A stretch of DNA of 8,637 nucleotides from Candidatus Shapirobacteria bacterium CG09_land_8_20_14_0_10_38_17 (GCA_002774085.1 PEZH01000005.1:1-8637), one strand, 5' to 3'. Positions 1 through 5,754 are shown, numbered from the stretch's first letter. Made by a program: numbers and translations. Notes: generated from the sequence alone by a model not told the origin.

Positions 1-1222
1 CGGTAATAGATTCTGAAATAAATTCAGAATGGCGATCGCTCTGGCCGTCTTCAGTTTCATTCTGAATGATAAAAATGTCAGGAATACTTTCTACCACCCT
101 GCCCTTAAAATCCTGGTTAACTTTAATTTTAAAAACCACCGGATAATCAACGGACGGGTAAATGCGGGTGGCGGTAATCCTTTCTACCTCAAAAGGCACT
201 TCGTTTCTCACCTCAAAAGAATCGGTAACGGTATAGCGGCCATTTTCTGTTTCGGCGGTAAGCTCCATTTCATAAACTCCGGCTTCGCCCACCTCGTATT
301 CAGCCTCATAATCAGGATTAAGGGTAAAATCATGGAGCTGGCATTCAGAATTAACAATAATCGTCCCCTCTTCAGTGGAAAGGAAAGCTTCCGCCGCGGA
401 GGTGTTTTTTATTCGCAATTTTAGCGAGGCATCGCAAACCATTTCGCCTTCCTCATCCAAAACCGCCATCGCTAACTTAGCCATTTCCCCAACAAGATAA
501 ATCGATTTATTGGTGTTAATCGCCAATACTCCCCAAATAAAGTCCTGATCCAACAGCACTTTATCAGTTTCCTGGTCTTTAATATTTAAATGGTATTTAC
601 CAGGCTTAAAATTACGGGGCCGACTGATTACCAAGGCATCATCAAGGGTTTCCTGATCCCTTGAGACTTCCTCTCCTTGAGAAGTTAAAGAAACAACAAT
701 TTCTTCTAATTGGTAATTCCCCAAATCAACTTTTATTTTTTCTTTGGCTTGAAAATTATCTTTAGACAATGAAGGCTTTTCCTCTTTAACTAATGATTTT
801 ATAAAACCTTTAATCGGGTCTAAGAAAACCCTTTCCAAAAAAGAAGAAGATGAGGCTTCAGCGGCATTGGTAGCTTCTTCGGTCGCTTCTGGCAAACTTT
901 CTTCAAAAACGGCGGCAACCGAAGAAGGAAAAGCCGAAGAAGAGGCTAAGGGAGCTAAGGGTAGGGTTGGAGAAAGAGAAGGAGAAGAAGATTCCGTCAC
1001 CTCTAGAGACACAGGCGGTTGAACTTCTGCTGTTTCCCCCCTGATCTTCTGCCGGGAAGGGGAAGGAGTGAACGCTTCTTCGCCCATCTGCGCCGACGAA
1101 GACGCCGTTGCCCAAGCTAAAGAAGGAAAAAATAACAAGCCGACCAAAGAAACAACTATCAAAAATAGGGCAATAAACCGCTTAAGCTTAAAAAAACACT
1201 GTTCTATAAAAAAATGGCCCAT
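1..1222 (-). CDS. Secreted surface protein with macroglobulin-like module (C-terminus beyond window)
   Basis: A minus-strand frame stays open from an ATG at 1222 to the window edge, giving 407 residues; the C-terminus is missing. Residues 1-38 form a signal peptide: basic stretch KLKR, hydrophobic run about 16-33, and a likely cleavage site after AWA (36-38). A low-complexity Ser/Pro/Ala/Glu linker follows (about 39-155). Beta-type modules come next: about 157-228, then 229-335 starting WGVLAINTNKSIYLVGE, which resembles the start of an alpha-2-macroglobulin MG domain (compare 'T.K..Y.PGE'), then a third from about 345 (TRIYPSVDYPVVFKIKVNQD). I recall similar WGVLAINTNKS modules in large cell-surface proteins of Patescibacteria; that is memory, not a search. 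It is probably exported by Sec and displayed outside the cell. The ligand or role is unknown. Only one ATG precedes the signal peptide, so the start is fairly secure. Confidence 0.8.
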   Translation of the reverse strand, partial: MGHFFIEQCFFKLKRFIALFLIVVSLVGLLFFPSLAWATASSSAQMGEEAFTPSPSRQKIRGETAEVQPPVSLEVTESSSPSLSPTLPLAPLASSSAFPSSVAAVFEESLPEATEEATNAAEASSSSFLERVFLDPIKGFIKSLVKEEKPSLSKDNFQAKEKIKVDLGNYQLEEIVVSLTSQGEEVSRDQETLDDALVISRPRNFKPGKYHLNIKDQETDKVLLDQDFIWGVLAINTNKSIYLVGEMAKLAMAVLDEEGEMVCDASLKLRIKNTSAAEAFLSTEEGTIIVNSECQLHDFTLNPDYEAEYEVGEAGVYEMELTAETENGRYTVTDSFEVRNEVPFEVERITATRIYPSVDYPVVFKIKVNQDFKGRVVESIPDIFIIQNETEDGQSDRHSEFISESIT

Positions 1223-1234
1223 ATACTAACTATT

Positions 1235-1263
1235 ATAATAAGAAATTAATCACCAACTGTCAA
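1235..1263 (-). promoter_or_regulatory. Sigma70-type promoter of the surface-protein gene
   Basis: Read on the minus strand there is TTGACA (1258-1263), a 17-nt spacer, and TATTAT (1235-1240, 5 of 6 consensus bases). The expected transcription start is near 1228, only about 6 nt before the ATG at 1222, so the mRNA would be nearly leaderless. The overlapping TATAAT three bases downstream would need a 20-nt spacer and is less likely. Confidence 0.65.
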
Positions 1264-1330
1264 ACCCGTCTAGCCGACGAGGCTGATATAGCAAAAGAGC
1301 CTTCATACCCGTCTAGCCGACGAGGCTGAT
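1264..1330. repeat. Two tandem copies of a 24-bp palindrome-containing repeat
   Basis: The 24 bases at 1264-1287 recur identically at 1307-1330 (period 43, 19-nt spacer). Each copy contains AGCCGACGAGGCT, a short palindrome with 4-bp arms. The repeat abuts the -35 box of the surface-protein promoter and lies downstream of the sufB stop. It looks related to the GC-rich hairpin at 3765-3788 (shared pattern GCCGAYGAGGC). No U-run follows on either strand, so I do not call it a terminator. Confidence 0.75.
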
Positions 1331-1380
1331 TAATATCGGAAAATTCTTTAAGAAGACTCTTAAAAACAACAAGAAGAGGA

Positions 1381-2337
1381 CTACATATAAAGTTTTGAGG
1401 AAATAATACGACCGCCGATAACCAGTGGTTCTTCCTCTCCCAAAAAACCAGCCGCAATCAAATCAATCGCCTCGTCTTCGGTCAGCCCCCTACTTCTTAG
1501 ATAATTAAGGCTTTCCTCGGCAATTCTGCCCACCGAGGCTTCGTGAGTAATCTGGGCTTTTTTATTTTGAACAATAAGCTGAGGGGTGAGAGAAATTTCT
1601 GCCTTTTCATTAATTAATAACCCCTGGCAATCAAGGTGTCCCAAACTTTCTTTTTCGGCCACAATCTTGCTTACTGCTTTTATTTGGCTATCTTTGCCTC
1701 CCACTAATCTTAACTTAACAATTCCTCGCGCCCCCACTCCTCTCAAAAAAACCGTATCTTCTATTGCTATTTTAGAGCCAAGGCCGCGGGCAACAAAATT
1801 TATATTGCAAGAGGAATTTTTTTGGCTAACGATAGTCGTTTTTAAGCGCAGATCTTTTGGAGAAGCAATACTTCTATAATTATAAGCGAGGCGGGAGTTT
1901 TCTTTTAAAATAAATTCGTAATCAGGATTAACAAAATCTTCTTCTCCCCATTGGTGGAAGTGGTTATAAACAAGAGAGGCTCCTTTTTTAAGAATAAGCC
2001 TGCCTTGGGCCCGATGTGTTGCGCACAAGCTTTTTTCAGCCGCATTACAAACAACATTGGCTTCTGCCTTTATATTTTTCTCAATCACTAAAAGATTAGT
2101 AAGATTTTGGGTAGTTTTAGGCGAGGCAATGGTAATGCAGGTGGTTAGGGGAAAATCAATTTGCTTTTTTAGCCAAACAAAATACCCCTCTTTTGGTTTA
2201 TCAACAAAGAGGTTTCTGGTCCAATCAAGCTCTTTATAGGCTTGCCGGCTAGGGAGAATAACCAGCCCCTCTTGACTTTCGCTTTTTTTTATTTGATGGT
2301 CAATCTGCCAAAAAAGGGCATTGTTTGCATTTTTCAT
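1381..2337 (-). CDS. sufB: Short SufB/SufD-family Fe-S cluster assembly scaffold protein
   Basis: It forms the scaffold on which Fe-S clusters are built, in complex with the ATPase SufC, in the cytoplasm. The protein has 318 residues from the ATG at 2337; a TTG at 2343 is a possible alternative start. That is much shorter than E. coli SufB (about 495), and matches the short SufBD proteins of archaea and minimal two-gene systems. The C-terminal core is clear: GHLDCQG places Cys237 at the position of E. coli SufB Cys405, and ITHEASVGRIAEESLNYL gives His265 and Glu266 at the positions of His433/Glu434, followed by RSRGLTEDEAIDLIAAGF. Keeping both Cys and Glu makes it SufB-like rather than SufD-like. 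The N-terminal part has the expected beta-helix character (residues about 60-230). It overlaps sufC by 38 nt in another frame, so translation is probably coupled. No Shine-Dalgarno is visible. Confidence 0.85.
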   Translation of the reverse strand: MKNANNALFWQIDHQIKKSESQEGLVILPSRQAYKELDWTRNLFVDKPKEGYFVWLKKQIDFPLTTCITIASPKTTQNLTNLLVIEKNIKAEANVVCNAAEKSLCATHRAQGRLILKKGASLVYNHFHQWGEEDFVNPDYEFILKENSRLAYNYRSIASPKDLRLKTTIVSQKNSSCNINFVARGLGSKIAIEDTVFLRGVGARGIVKLRLVGGKDSQIKAVSKIVAEKESLGHLDCQGLLINEKAEISLTPQLIVQNKKAQITHEASVGRIAEESLNYLRSRGLTEDEAIDLIAAGFLGEEEPLVIGGRIISSKLYM

Positions 2338-3010
2338 AGCCAAATTTATTTATCGTCCGCCAAACTTTCCGCCAATGGTGAGATGAACAAATAATTTTCC
2401 CTTTCAACATTACATGAACAACATTAGGTTCTAAAAATCTAAGAATCTCGCCCCGGTGGGTGATTAACAAAAGGGAAACACCATTTAACAGCAATTTATT
2501 TTTAACCAAATCAGCCACCTTAGCTAAATTCTTTAAATCCAAACCAGCGTCTATCTCATCCAAAATAACCAATTTGGGGTTTAGACCCATGACTTGCACC
2601 ATCTCGGAAATTTTCCTCTCACCGCCGGAAAAACCAACATTGACTTCTCTATCCAAAAGCTTAGTATCAGCAATAAACTCCTTTACCGTTACCTTTCTTT
2701 GGGAGGTTTTCTCTAAAAGTTGAGACAAGGTTATCCCCTTAACCGCTGGCGGGTACTGAAAAGCTAAGGCTATCCCCGCCTTAGCCCTTTTTTCTATGGG
2801 CCAATTGATGATATTTTCCCCCTGAAAGAATATTTCCCCGCCGCTAACTTTATAATCAGCAAACCCCATTATCGTCCCCGTTAATGTTGTCTTACCTGAA
2901 GCATTTGGTCCCAACAAAGCATGAATTTCTCCCTTTTTAATTTCTAAATTAATTCCCTTTAGTATTTTCCTCCCCTTTGTTTCCACCGAGAGATTATTAA
3001 TTTTTAACAT
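2300..3010 (-). CDS. sufC: SufC, ABC-type ATPase of Fe-S cluster assembly
   Basis: It hydrolyses ATP to drive conformational change of the SufB-type scaffold during Fe-S cluster assembly; it is soluble, not a transporter subunit. All ABC motifs are present in 236 residues: Walker A GPNASGKTT (34-42), Q-loop FQYP with Gln85, signature GFSGGE (126-131), Walker B LVILDE (147-152), D-loop near DAGLD, and switch His185 in THRGEIL. The SufC-typical stretch NVGFSGGERK is intact. The tail ends GYEKCKQCPFLAD, giving a Cys228-x2-Cys231 pair absent from E. coli SufC but, as I recall, seen in archaeal-type short SufC proteins. The ATG at 3010 lies 41 nt after the upstream hydrolase gene, with no ribosome-binding site or separate convincing promoter. 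It overlaps sufB by 38 nt, so hydrolase, sufC and sufB probably form one operon. Confidence 0.93.
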   Translation of the reverse strand: MLKINNLSVETKGRKILKGINLEIKKGEIHALLGPNASGKTTLTGTIMGFADYKVSGGEIFFQGENIINWPIEKRAKAGIALAFQYPPAVKGITLSQLLEKTSQRKVTVKEFIADTKLLDREVNVGFSGGERKISEMVQVMGLNPKLVILDEIDAGLDLKNLAKVADLVKNKLLLNGVSLLLITHRGEILRFLEPNVVHVMLKGKIICSSHHWRKVWRTINKFGYEKCKQCPFLAD

Positions 3011-3051
3011 TTTTTATTGTCAAGTTTTTTTGATCAACCTTCAGCCATCTT

Positions 3052-3708
3052 TTACTCCAATATCTCTATTGTCCTTCCCGCGCCTCCTTCAAGATATTTT
3101 TGAGGATATAATTTTTTAAGTTCCGCTTTGTGCTGAGTACAATGAGTGGGACAAATCAACTCCAAATTTTTAAATAACTCAAATTCGGAAAATCCGTGCA
3201 GTCCACCGACAATAGCTGTTATTTTTCCAAATTTTCCTGCCGCATCCAAAATAGTCCCCATATAGGGATGAGAACAGCCAACAATCAAAATAACTCCCAT
3301 GGGGGTGATCACCCCCATGCTTTGCTCTATCCCTTCCAATTCTCCGGTAGAGAAAACATTTTCATCAATCTTTTGCGGTTTTTTAAGAACAACTTCGTTT
3401 TTCAATCCCATCGCCGCGGGAACATAAATTCTTTTTATTTGGGGATTTACCTTTAAAAATTGATCTAACCCACCACTGTGATCAGAATGAAGATGGGAAA
3501 TAAAAATCTCATCAATAGAAACTGGGTCAATCGCCAATTTTTTCATATTGGCCAATAAAATTTTCCCGTCGGCACCGGTATCAAAAAGTATCCGTTTAAG
3601 TTTCTGTTCAGGCCCACGTAAATCTACTTCCACCAAGGCAGAAAAACCCCAATCCGACTGAAGATCTTTTCTATAAGCGGTATTATCGTAAATAATGGTA
3701 ACTTTCAT
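3052..3708 (-). CDS. MBL-fold metallo-hydrolase, DHPS-like (COG1237 type)
   Basis: This is a metallo-beta-lactamase-fold enzyme of 218 residues, cytoplasmic (no signal peptide). The metal-binding motif is HLHSDH (His72, His74, Asp76, His77), followed by GCSH (His147), GGLHGF (His171) and PTHCT (His189). The GCSH / GGxH / HCT pattern is typical of the family named after 7,8-dihydropterin-6-methyl-4-(beta-D-ribofuranosyl)aminobenzene-5'-phosphate synthase (archaeal MJ0301-like). In bacteria the real substrate of these proteins is mostly unknown, so I would not transfer that name. It is complete and of near-normal length. It is the first gene of the minus-strand cluster with sufC (41-nt gap) and sufB; adjacency suggests co-transcription, but the sequence shows no link to Fe-S assembly. 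The ATG at 3708 follows an extended -10 promoter and has no Shine-Dalgarno. Confidence 0.82.
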   Translation of the reverse strand: MKVTIIYDNTAYRKDLQSDWGFSALVEVDLRGPEQKLKRILFDTGADGKILLANMKKLAIDPVSIDEIFISHLHSDHSGGLDQFLKVNPQIKRIYVPAAMGLKNEVVLKKPQKIDENVFSTGELEGIEQSMGVITPMGVILIVGCSHPYMGTILDAAGKFGKITAIVGGLHGFSEFELFKNLELICPTHCTQHKAELKKLYPQKYLEGGAGRTIEILE

Positions 3709-3728
3709 TTAGAAGCCACTGTCCCAAT

Positions 3729-3737
3729 ATTATATCA
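3729..3737 (-). promoter_or_regulatory. Extended -10 promoter for the hydrolase-sufC-sufB cluster
   Basis: Minus strand reads TGATATAAT, an extended -10 (TG-N-TATAAT; TATAAT at 3729-3734). No recognisable -35 lies 17 nt upstream, which extended -10 promoters can tolerate. The start would be near 3722, about 14 nt before the ATG at 3708. Confidence 0.5.
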
Positions 3738-3764
3738 CAGTCGCGTGGCCGTCCACTGTGGTGG

Positions 3765-3792
3765 GCCTGCCTCGCCGATGAGGCGGGCTTTT
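3765..3792. repeat. GC-rich palindromic hairpin, possible plus-strand terminator
   Basis: GCCTGCCTC (3765-3773) pairs with GAGGCGGGC (3780-3788) around a 6-nt loop: nine pairs including one G-U. TTTT follows at 3789-3792 on the plus strand, as in a weak terminator, but no plus-strand gene ends here. The sequence resembles the repeat at 1264-1330, so I prefer a dispersed palindromic repeat. Confidence 0.55.
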
Positions 3793-3832
3793 GCGGTATG
3801 ACCTAAACCAGAACGAAGCTTGGCACAGGGCT

Positions 3833-3972
3833 GTTTAAACCAATAAATCTGTCTAAATGAGAAATCTTCTTAAGGAGATTGAAAGACACGAAGTAAAAAA
3901 AATGAGGTATCTTTATCTTTACTCTTAAAAACTAAATCAAATTTAAACAGATTTATTAGTTTAAATCTATTG
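3833..3972 (-). ncRNA. Candidate structured RNA (or leader) bounded by a 26-bp inverted repeat
   Basis: Arms at 3833-3858 and 3941-3966 are inverted copies: 23 Watson-Crick pairs, one G-U and two C/A mismatches over 26 positions. The 82-nt interior contains a further hairpin at 3863-3880 (AATCTTC/GGAGATT, loop TTAA). A strong minus-strand promoter (3979-4007) predicts a start near 3972, just outside the right arm, so a transcript would begin with one arm and meet the other about 110 nt later. No family (6S, tmRNA, RNase P, SRP) is recognised, and no intrinsic terminator follows on the minus strand. Alternatives: a MITE-like element, or the first part of a 264-nt leader of the hydrolase operon. 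No plausible ORF lies inside. Confidence 0.4.
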
Positions 3973-3978
3973 GGAAAT

Positions 3979-4007
3979 ATTATAACGCCGATTATCTAAT
4001 TAGTCAA
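3979..4007 (-). promoter_or_regulatory. Strong sigma70-type promoter reading leftward
   Basis: Minus strand has TTGACT (4002-4007), a 17-nt spacer and TATAAT (3979-3984): 5/6 and 6/6 consensus bases at ideal spacing. The predicted start is near 3972, at the edge of the inverted repeat 3833-3966. The nearest minus-strand gene begins 264 nt further on. Confidence 0.65.
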
Positions 4008-4034
4008 ATAAAAAACCCACGACCTGACGGTTGC

Positions 4035-4069
4035 TCCGCCAGCTGGCGGATCGCTTTCTTGGAATAAAG
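4035..4069. repeat. Mosaic repeat, copy 1 (palindrome plus tail module)
   Basis: It consists of the perfect 16-bp palindrome TCCGCCAGCTGGCGGA (4035-4050) followed by the 19-bp module TCGCTTTCTTGGAATAAAG (4051-4069). The same pair of modules recurs at 4203-4237 with two changes at the centre of the palindrome. Confidence 0.8.
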
Positions 4070-4086
4070 AACAAGAACTACTAACC

Positions 4087-4177
4087 CGTCATTCTGGTAA
4101 TCCGCCAGCTGGCGGAGCATCCAGAATCGTCTAAGGATGGATTCTGGCCCTGTGGGCTAGAGCAAGCCAGAATGACG
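4087..4177. repeat. 91-bp MITE-like palindromic element with 11-bp terminal inverted repeats
   Basis: CGTCATTCTGG (4087-4097) is exactly inverted at 4167-4177. Inside are the 16-bp palindrome (4101-4116) and a second stem, CCAGAATC (4121-4128) pairing with a GATTCTGG copy that ends near 4147. The inner part recurs at 5529-5604. There is no coding capacity. It resembles small mobile palindromic elements in architecture, but I see no clear target-site duplication. Confidence 0.75.
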
Positions 4178-4188
4178 ATACTCTTAGC

Positions 4189-4237
4189 CGTCATTCTGGT
4201 AATCCGCCGGTTGGCGGATCGCTTTCTTGGAATAAAG
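4189..4237. repeat. Mosaic repeat, copy 3 (terminal repeat, palindrome, tail module)
   Basis: It starts with the same 20 bases as the 91-bp element (4087-4106 = 4189-4208) and ends with the tail module found at 4051-4069. It therefore combines the left end of one copy with the right end of another. The palindrome here is TCCGCCGGTTGGCGGA. Confidence 0.8.
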
Positions 4238-4285
4238 TTAATTTCGTTCTTGTTAATAGGCTTAAATTAGCCTCATAGCAAAACA

Positions 4286-4313
4286 TTGACAAACTATTGA
4301 GAAAGAATATAAT
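4286..4313 (+). promoter_or_regulatory. Perfect-consensus sigma70 promoter of the acetyltransferase gene
   Basis: TTGACA (4286-4291), a 16-nt spacer and TATAAT (4308-4313): both hexamers match the consensus exactly. The start is expected near 4320, about 65 nt before the ATG at 4386 or about 160 nt before the in-frame ATG at 4482. Confidence 0.75.
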
Positions 4314-4385
4314 TTTGATTGAAACATTAACAAACTAAACATTAATTTTTAATAATAATTTTGCCCTCAAAAGCGAAAACAAAAC

Positions 4386-5498
4386 ATGCAACCAAAGAGC
4401 AAATCTTTAATTGAAATTGAAAAGGAAGAAGAAAATCCTCCCTCGCCAATTGAGAACCTGGCAACAAAAGGTTCTTTTTTTATGCCCCGCGCCACCGTCC
4501 GTCAGTTAACAGACTCTGGCGACGCGCGGCAAAATGATCTTTTTCCTTATTACTACCACACCAATAGTTATTCTCCGCTCTTAAAAAATCTCCATTATGA
4601 AGTTTTTTCTCAAATTGACGATTGCCAAAAACTATGGCAAGAATTTAGCCCCAACACCACCCTGTTTGATACTTGGGATTTCCGGTTGGCTTTTTGGAAA
4701 GGGTATAACCATATCCCTTATTTCTTAGTTTTAAAAAACAATTTGGAAAATTTTGCCTTACTACCTTTGTGGTACGAAAAAGACAAAAAGAAATACACCT
4801 GGTTTGGCAGTACTTGGCAGGAAGAAAATAAATTTTTGGTTAAAGACCCGCTTTTTATTCCTTTATTGCTAAATATTTGTCCTTCTCCCGTGATTCTTAA
4901 TGCCATCAGCGCCGAACTGCCTTTATGGATAAAGAAAACTATTAAACTAAAGCCGGATGACCCTAAATACATTCTTAAACTGGAGACAATCAAGTCTGCC
5001 GATGATTATTTGAGCACCCTAAAAAAGAAAAAAAGACATAATTTCAAAAGAGACAGAAGAATTATCGAAGCCCAAAATCCTCATATTACCTTTAACAATT
5101 TTGCCGACTTTGACAATATGGTTAAATTAAGTATGAGGAGGTTTGAAGAAAAAGGTGAAGATACCGACTGGGAAGACTCCAGAAGGGTGGAAACTTTCCG
5201 TCAAATAATTAAATTGGGGCAAGCCGGTAACAGTTATAAAATTAGAATGATAACCGTGATTATTGATAACAAAGTCGCCGCCGTTGACTTAATCGCCTTA
5301 TTTAATGATTGCTACTCGCCCCTGAAGTGTGGTTATGATGTCAAAAACTTTCCCGGCATTGGTAATTTTGTCAATCTTTTAGAAATAGATGATGCCATCA
5401 ACTTGGGTATGAAAAAAATGGATTTCTTAGAAATTGGTTATGGCTGGAAAGAAAATTGGTTTGAGGCTATTCCCCTGTTGCAATATGAAAAAAAATAA
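4386..5498 (+). CDS. GNAT-type acetyltransferase, BioF2/FemAB-like
   Basis: Up to 370 residues, cytoplasmic, no signal peptide or membrane segment. Residues about 68-200 look like the first half of the tandem-GNAT fold (LWQEFSPNTTLFDTWDFRLA; FALLPLWYEKDKKKYTWFGS). Residues about 205-345 match the BioF2-like acetyltransferase core: TLKKKKRHNFKRDRRIIE, then MITVIIDNKVAAVDLIALFN and the KCGYD stretch. Relatives transfer acyl or aminoacyl groups during cell-wall bridge or polysaccharide synthesis; the substrate here cannot be told. The start is uncertain: ATG 4386 gives an extra 32 residues rich in Glu, Lys and Pro that span a terminator-like hairpin, while ATG 4482 has AAAGG about 10 nt upstream. 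I give the longer form, but residues 1-60 are not supported by family resemblance. Nothing else is co-directional except the tRNA, and repeats flank both sides. Confidence 0.78.
   Translation: MQPKSKSLIEIEKEEENPPSPIENLATKGSFFMPRATVRQLTDSGDARQNDLFPYYYHTNSYSPLLKNLHYEVFSQIDDCQKLWQEFSPNTTLFDTWDFRLAFWKGYNHIPYFLVLKNNLENFALLPLWYEKDKKKYTWFGSTWQEENKFLVKDPLFIPLLLNICPSPVILNAISAELPLWIKKTIKLKPDDPKYILKLETIKSADDYLSTLKKKKRHNFKRDRRIIEAQNPHITFNNFADFDNMVKLSMRRFEEKGEDTDWEDSRRVETFRQIIKLGQAGNSYKIRMITVIIDNKVAAVDLIALFNDCYSPLKCGYDVKNFPGIGNFVNLLEIDDAINLGMKKMDFLEIGYGWKENWFEAIPLLQYEKK
4453..4481 (+). terminator. Terminator-like hairpin inside the 5' end of the acetyltransferase frame (possible attenuator)
   Basis: AGAACCT (4453-4459) pairs perfectly with AGGTTCT (4469-4475) around a 9-nt loop, and T fills 4475-4481. 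The 7-bp stem plus U-run is a good intrinsic-terminator shape. It lies about 135 nt after the predicted transcription start and ends one base before ATG 4482. The 3' arm also contains the only AAGG-like ribosome-binding candidate for that ATG. It could terminate a short leader RNA, gate the gene, or be chance within coding sequence. Confidence 0.45.
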
Positions 5499-5504
5499 TG
5501 CCAA

Positions 5505-5604
5505 CCAGCCTCGCCGGCTGGCGGAGACTCCAGAATCGTCTAAGGATGGATTCTGGCCCTGTACCATTTCGATACAGGGCTAGAGCAAGCCAGAATGACG
5601 ATAC
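5505..5604. repeat. Mosaic repeat, copy 4 with an extra internal hairpin
   Basis: It begins with a GC-rich palindrome variant (5505-5525; CCAGC pairs with GCTGG). Then 34 bases (5529-5562) match 4120-4153 and 28 bases (5577-5604) match 4154-4181. Between them are 14 extra bases (5563-5576), which complete a GCCCTGTA / TACAGGGC hairpin (5556-5563 with 5573-5580) absent from the other copy. The left CGTCATTCTGG end is missing. It starts 6 nt after the acetyltransferase stop codon. Confidence 0.8.
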
Positions 5605-5661
5605 CCTTAGTCATCATTTTGACCCTGCCCCTGGCGGGCTCGTAGAAATTATTAAGAAAAT

Positions 5662-5700
5662 GAAATTTCATCCCGCCATTGGCGGGATAATTTCTCTTTT
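5662..5700 (+). terminator. Likely terminator downstream of the acetyltransferase gene
   Basis: ATCCCGCC (5670-5677) pairs with GGCGGGAT (5681-5688) around ATT. The stem continues below a 2-nt bulge as GAAATT (5662-5667) with AATTTC (5689-5694), for 14 pairs in total. TCTTTT follows on the plus strand. The U-run is modest and the minus strand is also T-rich beyond the stem, so it may act in either direction. It separates the acetyltransferase from the tRNA-like gene. Confidence 0.55.
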
Positions 5701-5754
5701 AATTTCGATTTATTAATTTCTATATTTATTTGAATTTTGATTTTAATTTGTATT

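Noticed and set aside
29..424. 131-codon plus-strand open frame at the left edge
   Set aside because: It lies opposite the surface-protein gene, whose frame has a signal peptide and sensible domains. The plus-strand product has no recognisable features.
2346..2385. An alternative frame near the sufC end reads ...SPLAESLADDK-stop, suggesting a frameshifted sufC C-terminus
   Set aside because: The actual frame ends GYEKCKQC, which fits the C-termini I recall from short archaeal-type SufC proteins, and the total length (236) is normal. No frameshift is needed.
3010..3023. TTGACA just upstream of the sufC start as a -35 box
   Set aside because: A matching -10 at 16-18 nt would fall inside the coding sequence downstream of the ATG, so it cannot drive the annotated start.
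3902..3928. Tiny ORF (8 codons) inside the inverted repeat, preceded by AAGGAG
   Set aside because: The AAGGAG is about 25 nt from the ATG, too far for a ribosome-binding site, and it is buried in a hairpin. The peptide has no distinguishing features.
4035..4237. CRISPR array suggested by repeated units with spacers
   Set aside because: Units are palindromic modules in variable order and spacing, with no regular repeat-spacer pattern and no cas genes.
5498..5716. 72-codon plus-strand open frame after the acetyltransferase
   Set aside because: It translates the palindromic repeat copy and the terminator hairpin, so the codons are explained by repeat sequence.
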